Under the pieces are notes generated by a model. The model had not been told where the DNA came from, made no database searches, and saw nothing but the letters and a program-made list of their open reading frames with translations. The position numbers and the translations under genes were made by a program. From Cavia porcellus (lineage: Eukaryota; Chordata; Mammalia; Rodentia; Caviidae), in contig NW_026947496.1 of assembly GCF_034190915.1 (NCBI RefSeq), positions 57,360,501 through 57,424,500 on the forward strand: a stretch of DNA of 64,000 bases. Direction: 5' to 3'. Below are positions 58,210-64,000 of this stretch, one piece after another (the stretch's first letter is position 1; every line of letters starts with the position of its first letter).

Positions 58210-58850
58210 TCATTTCTGATGGGATGTTAATTGTTGATCTAAAATCCGTTTTAAAATGAGTTGCTTCTCATTCACTGTCTTAAAGATTGTCTCATTGTCT
58301 TTGGTTTTTGGCAGTTCATTATAGTGGGTTTCAGTATTGACATCTTTGCATTGATCTTTCTTAGAGTTCAGGGAACCTGTTAGATTATGTATTAGTTCAG
58401 TCAAATGGAGGAAGTCAGGGCTAGTACTTGTTGGAGTATTTTTTCTGTCCTTTCATCCACTTGCCTTCGGGCAGTTTTGTCACTATGTTTCTCTTTTGGA
58501 TGATTTTTACAAGTCCCTTTGAGTATCTTCATCATCTTCAGTCCTTTTCTTTCTCTTTTCCTTCAGATGGGATGCTTTGAAATAACTTCTCTTGAGGTTT
58601 GAGGTTTCTTTCTTCTGGTGCTCATATCTGCTCCTAGGTTCTTCTAGTGAACTTTTCATTAAAGCTATTGCACCTTTCATCTCCAGAATTTCTATTGTGT
58701 TCCCTTTTATAACTTCTAGCTTCTCACTGATATTTTCTATTTGGTATAATAGAATTCTCATTTTTTTCATCAATGTTTTTGTTAGGATTCTATTAAGCCT
58801 GAACATATATGAAATAACTGACCTAAATTTTTTTTTGGGAGAATGTTTTT
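58210..58850 (-). pseudogene. Ancient L1/HAL1 ORF1 remnant
   Basis: The 99-codon frame at 58507-58806 contains IEILEMKGAIALMKSSLEEP and later KEKRKKRTEDDEDTQRDL, matching the coiled-coil end of old mammalian L1/HAL1 ORF1 (the pattern .IEILE.K......K.S.....R followed by .EK..K..ED..RDL). The frame at 58210-58404 has ELPKTKDNETIFKTVNEKQL, equivalent to the 'LPK.KD.E.I.K...EKQ' part of the RNA-recognition domain. It is much more decayed than copies A-D and belongs to a different, older family. Sequence to the right (58.85-60.6 kb) may be its 5' UTR. Confidence 0.65.
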
Positions 58851-60900
58851 TTTTTTTTTTTTTTTCAGAAATAATTTCTATTGATTGGTTTTCTCTTATG
58901 TATAGGCCTTTTTTCTTGGTTCTATGCCCATGTCAAAAATTTTGTTTTTGTTGTTTAAAAAAATGAACATTTTGATATCATATTGGGGTTATATTGGAGA
59001 TTATGTTATTCTATCTTCTTAGAATTTATTGTTGCTACTTACAGTTTTTATTTGCTTAGTGAACCACTTGTTTTCTGAATTAATTTTTTAAAACTGTAGT
59101 TTTTAATGTCTGTGGCCAGCAGTCTTATATGAGTTACCCAAACACTAGATTTTTAGAACAAAAATTTAGCATTCTGGAAAGATAGGATTCATACTTTGAG
59201 CACTCAGAGATGGTTTCCAATTCTGCCTTATAGTTCATCCTGCTTGTGCAGATTTTAAGTCTGTCTGATGTTAGACATTAGGACGTTCTCAAGTCTGCTC
59301 TGACCATGCACACTCTTGCACCTGAATTTAACATAAAAGAATATTTCAGAGTTTACAAAGCCCCTCTTTTCCAAAATATTTAACTTTTGAGTCTTTCTTC
59401 CTATCCTGGGCTGCTTCTCTCACCCCATTCTCCCTGACTCTGTTAGTATTGTCTCACACAGATTACACTAAAACATTTTCCTGCATGTGTTCTCCACAGA
59501 TATCCTTTGGATGTCTTTGATAATGGGTAGGTTCTAACTGACACCAGGAAAACCAAGACTTTGGAGCTAGTCTCTCTTTTTTAATTGATCAGACAGATTA
59601 GTGAAGGACAAACCTTAGCAAATAATGTCAGTTAGCTCCCTTGGAAACTGAAACCTAGAGTACATGGTGTTATTTTTAAGGATGCCCAGCTGAGGTCCCG
59701 GGTGACCTGAGACAGGCTAAGTTAAAATCCTACAAAACTCACTGTTCATGTGTAGACTTGTGCGATGAATAAGTAGATTCTTCCTGAATTGTTAGAAACT
59801 TTCGGTTCATTTCCAGATTTCTTTAAAAAGTTGATTCTAATAATCTACCAATTTTTCAGTTGCTTTTAATATAGGGGCATAATTGGGTGTTTGTTATCCA
59901 TGTTTGTTATCACTTCTTGGCCTTACTTATCTGCTCTGTATATTGTTAAGTTTTTCTACTGGAATCGTATCATATTAATCATAGTAATTTTAAATTTCTT
60001 GTTAGATAATGCCAACCTCAGTGCAAGAATCTAAATATGTTTTTTGCTTGTTTTTCAAACTGCATTTTCCTTTGCCTTTTAATATGTCCTTAATTTTTGA
60101 TTAAAAGATGGGTATGTTCTCTAACCAGAATTAGACTTTCAGTGCGAGGATTTATTGCAACCTGGTTAGGCATTGAGTTGTGCTTAATATTCGCTAGAGT
60201 CAAGTGTGTTGCTTCAGAGTTTTCAGATTTCATTGAAATCTGACCTTTTTTGTTTTCATTGTTGACTTCAGGGGTTCGCTAAGTACTTTGCAAGAGGATT
60301 TGTATTTTGCTGCTTCTTTAGTTGTAATCCATTGTTATCTGGTGAAGTCCTTGATGTGGTGATGGGGGGTAGGAGAAAGGAAACATCCTATAATCTTATA
60401 ATTAAGCATTGGTTTTAGTGAGCCTGTGCATCAGGTTTGAACTTTGACTTTTGCAAGTATTTTTCTGGTTGTGCAGCTGCTGTACCTCAAGGAAGATGGA
60501 AAGACTAGGAGGGCTGATCTTTGTTAAGCTGTGAGAAGGCTTGGAAAGGTCCAAAAGTCCTTTACTAGTAGAGTGCACCTTTGCTGTACACAATGCTGTT
60601 AAATATTTCACAGTGTCCAATCTTCCCTTCTCTTTTAGGAGCCATGGAAAGCTGCTTCTCCTACCTTTACCACGGGAATCCAGTAAAGTGTCATAACACA
60701 GTGGGCACCGAAGGGTCAGACCTTCCTGAGGATGGTACCTCAGGTGTTAACCTTTGTACAGCATCCAACAGTTCTTTCAAATTAACATTAAAGTCCGTCT
60801 ATCAGCTTATATTTCCTATTCAAAATATAGATTGTGCCTTTGATTCTGTTTTCTTTTCTCTAAAGATTTATGCATTTTAATCCCATTCAGTTCACTGATG
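58851..60900. other. Mostly unassigned, possibly 5' UTR of the ancient element
   Basis: T-rich tract at 58847-58866, then AT-rich DNA. 60100-60560 has phrases ('tataatcttataattaagca', 'agtgagcctgtgcatcaggt') that recall long 5' regions of old L1-type elements, on the same side as expected for the ORF1 at 58.2-58.85 kb. This is an inference only. Confidence 0.3.
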
Positions 60901-63430
60901 GATTCAAGAAAAGTAATTAACATTAGCATTTTCGTGTTGTAATGACACAGTGATAATTCTAAGTCTTTTATATATAGGAAATAAAAACAAAATTCTGTGT
61001 ACTTAATTTTCAGGGATGTGTATGTCTGTCTGCTTGGACTATTTCAGGGGTTTAACTTCAGTTTCACTGATCTTTTCTTCTTTAGTATCTGAGACAAACT
61101 GAAGGCACAAATTATCAACACATCATATGGAGTCTAAAGCTTTAGACTTCCTTTTTCTAAAGTGACTTAGCTATCCTCTCACTATATTAGTGATTTTTTA
61201 CATACTTGGGAATATTTAGGTTGTCCATAGCTGCCACACGGAAGTCATCTTCTGCATACATACTACCTCTATCATTTTTCAGTCACTAGTCTTTCCTTGG
61301 GATTGTGGACTGCAGTGAATGTTGGTGTTTTGCACAGCAGTTTTGTTAATTGTTATCAGTTTTCCCCCCCTTTAATGCTTAAAAGCCTTCTTTTAAAGCT
61401 TTTATAGAGCATACTTACAGTACTTTTCACACTAAGCCTAGTTTAGTTGATCTTGGGAGATGAATCCCTGTATCTCTGTTGATTGCCTCAATTTTCAACA
61501 AAACCATACACTTGTGTTACTTTCTAGGAGATTTCCTTTATACATCTGGAGCTATTTTTGTTTTTATTGTTTCGTTCCAACAGATAAAATATTTCCATTC
61601 CAAAATGGTGAATAATATTTTGTTGATGATTTAACTAACCTCCTACGCACACTACTATAGCCCCTTTTCTCTGAAACTCCCCCCAGTCTAGTATTTGCAC
61701 CCCACAGATGCACAGCTGATTTAGTTTTCATAAACTCCAGCTGATGTCTTCTCAATTTAAAGTGTGCATTCTTTGCTTGAGTTCTTCTTTCTTATGTCCT
61801 TTTCCTAAAATTGGCTTAAAGTAGGAAGTTAGGGCAGTTGTAGGTACACAATTTCTTTCTCTTCTCTTAGGTATTATTTCCTGTCCAGATTGTGAAAGCG
61901 AATGTTTATCATACTTGGTCAAGTTTTCTTTATGCCAAAGGACAAGTTTCATACCAATTATTCCTTCATAGTCAGAAGGAAAAGTTCTAAGTCATGTTTC
62001 ATGCCAGTGAATTTTCATAGTTTAAACTATTATAATTTATTAGATACCATGAACCAGAAGATAATCTTAAGTCTACCTAGATGTATTTATTAAATTCTGG
62101 GAAAATTTGCTTTCCTTATTCTTAGCCAATTTTATGTTAAAATTAATTTCTTGTATTTTAAGTTATATGTATATTCTCCCATCAATACTCCCATTAATTA
62201 TTTTGTAATTATTGTGGTACTTGGCAATGAATACATCTCTGTCTCCAATGTTTATTAGGTTACATTAAATCTAGCAAAATCTGTTGAAATTAACTGGAAT
62301 AAATACTAATAATAGTAACTAACATTTATGAGGTCTTAGTTATTTTCTAAACTATGAAGTAGATTTTTAAATTTTTATATGAGTTTATTTCACTGAAACT
62401 TTATACTGTCTTTAGAGTTGTTAATATTGTACTGATACCACAACTGAGGAAACAATATAGGCACAGTTGCTATGCTCACTTTATATATAAGTAAATGCTT
62501 AGGGAGAGGGCATGCTTGCTATGATGTAAATCTAGGTTTACTCTAAAAAATAAGTATTAATTTAAAAAATGTGAACTCAGTATGTATGATTTAGAATCTT
62601 CCTGAAAAAGTAACCTTAAAACCATGCTGGAGGATTGGAGGGAATGTAAAATGTATTTCTTCATTAAAATTACTTTCAGTGTTCATTTGAGATTAGAAAG
62701 GCTTATATCAGAATCTCCATGCAGTTTTTCTCATAGCCCTTTATTTATTTTTGTGTTCACAGCTATTGACATCCTTATTTTGTGGGCATAAATATTTTTT
62801 CCCAATTCTAACTCCTTTGTTTATAAATATTTATTTATAATCACGCTCACCACCTTTTGTATTTCTCCAGTGATCTTCTTACTATGGCAATCTGTTCTGT
62901 TTTACTCTCGACGTGGATTTATTTATATTCTACCACCCCCAATGCACTTGCACATACCGTAGTAGTATTCATTATGTGTTTGTTGAATAAATGAGTAAAT
63001 GCAATAAATAAGTAATGAAAGCTGAAGTCCCCCGTCTGTGCTTCAGGTTCCCTCTGCCAATTACTTACTCTTTTTTTACTTGCCGCAGAATTCCACATCT
63101 CTAAATCATACATAGTGTGAGGGAGTTATTGTTCTTCCATGGAGAACCTAAACTCTAACATGTCATGCATTTCTATTTCTCTATTCCCTTTGTCTCTCTC
63201 AAATGCAGATGTTCATACACATATAGCACATCCCCCCATATGCACATTGTTTATTTAAACTGATAGATATTTTCCTTTACTCTGTTACAAATGGAAAACT
63301 CACTGCAGATAGGAATTGTGACTTTTTCTTCTTGTAGCTTGGTATTCCTTAGTTGCGATGAATAGAGGTAGAAAGATTGCTCACACTGAGCACAAATACC
63401 ATCCACTGTGATCTCTTCATTGCTTGATAG
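60901..63430. other. Unassigned sequence
   Basis: AT-rich, with no recognised gene or repeat family. Confidence 0.4.
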
Positions 63431-63433
63431 AGT

Positions 63434-63469
63434 TTATCTATCTATCTATCTATCTATCATCTATCTATA
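63434..63469. repeat. (TATC)n microsatellite
   Basis: Two TATC runs separated by one 'atc' interruption. Confidence 0.95.
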
Positions 63470-63865
63470 CCTTATGATGGTTTTATTAAGAGGTAACCTT
63501 GTTATAAATTCCAGTAAACCAATTATAAGTTGAAAATACATTTAGTATACCAATCTTTCAAAAATATCAGTTCATTCTACCTTATAAAATTTGCTCAGAT
63601 TATTTACAGTATCTTATAGTTGAATAAAACCATATAACTCAAGCATCCTGTATAAGAAATATGAAATATTGAAATATGAATTGAAATATGAAATATCTCA
63701 ATTCATTGTATCTTAAAAGCATTGGCAAAACAGAATAAAGGATGCATCCAAGCAAAATTTGCTTATAATTTCCTTTTCTAAAGTTTTTTATTCATCCATC
63801 AAATCTATTAGCCCTCTTTCTTTCTCTTATATTTTTTATTTTATCAGATATATTAGCTAATATTG

Positions 63866-64000
63866 TTTCTGTTATGGTTTATGTCTAGGTGCCCCCCCAA
63901 AGCCTCATGCAGTCATGGAGGCAGCCGAATCTAGTGTTTGTGATTGGTTCATGGTCTAGCACTGGGATTAGTGGTGTGAGTGATACCTGCCCAGGGGTGA
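63866..64000 (+). mobile_element. Start of an LTR-like element, cut by the window edge
   Basis: 'tctgttatggtttatgtcta' followed by 'gtgcccccccaaagcctcat' resembles the 5' end of the same LTR-like class as 19775-20215 and 27115-27445. Only about 135 bp is visible. Confidence 0.4.

Overview
This is nuclear DNA from a mammal, very probably a rodent. It carries 7SL-derived B1-type SINEs, short tRNA-derived ID-like SINEs and at least one B1-ID type dimer. I saw no B2 elements, so I do not favour mouse or rat, but the species cannot be named from the sequence. The window is AT-rich and low in CpG. I find no host protein-coding exon, no structural RNA gene and no CRISPR array. It reads as an intergenic or large intronic 'graveyard' built mainly by LINE-1 machinery. 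All open frames above about 100 codons are retrotransposon ORFs, their antisense shadows or chance frames.

Layout: 1-13 kb is mostly unassigned AT-rich sequence with scattered B1 and ID SINEs, microsatellites, one LTR-like remnant and one ancient transposon-like repeat. Next comes half-L1 copy A (13.41-17.65 kb, minus). 17.7-27.5 kb is unassigned sequence with LTR-like remnants, an old L1 3' fragment, a second old L1 broken by a SINE, and a possible processed pseudogene. Half-L1 copy B (27.55-30.80 kb, plus) has a perfect 15-bp target-site duplication. 34.23-44.53 kb is one large composite L1 (minus) with 173-bp 5' UTR monomers, an internal tandem duplication, and half-L1 copy C (38.38-41.51 kb, minus) nested in its ORF2 with its own target-site duplication. 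A Tigger-like DNA transposon remnant (44.76-45.27 kb) is followed by half-L1 copy D (45.65-49.55 kb, minus). 49.6-64 kb is unassigned sequence plus very old L1 pieces, including an ancient ORF1 at 58.2-58.85 kb, a SINE carrying two microsatellites, and the start of an LTR at the right edge.

The main point of interest is the half-L1 family (HAL1-like). Four copies share the architecture 5' UTR - ORF1 - long non-coding 3' region, and none has ORF2. In place of ORF2 the 3' region holds degenerate tandem repeats, mostly of 137-152 bp, whose phase is kept between copies. The same repeat block also forms the 3' terminus of the full L1, so 3' ends seem to have been exchanged between L1 and half-L1 lineages. 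Such elements must be mobilised in trans by an L1 ORF2 protein. The target-site duplications show that real retrotransposition events produced copies A, B and C. HAL1 elements as a class are known from mammals; the repeat-built 3' region and its modular exchange are what deserve checking here.
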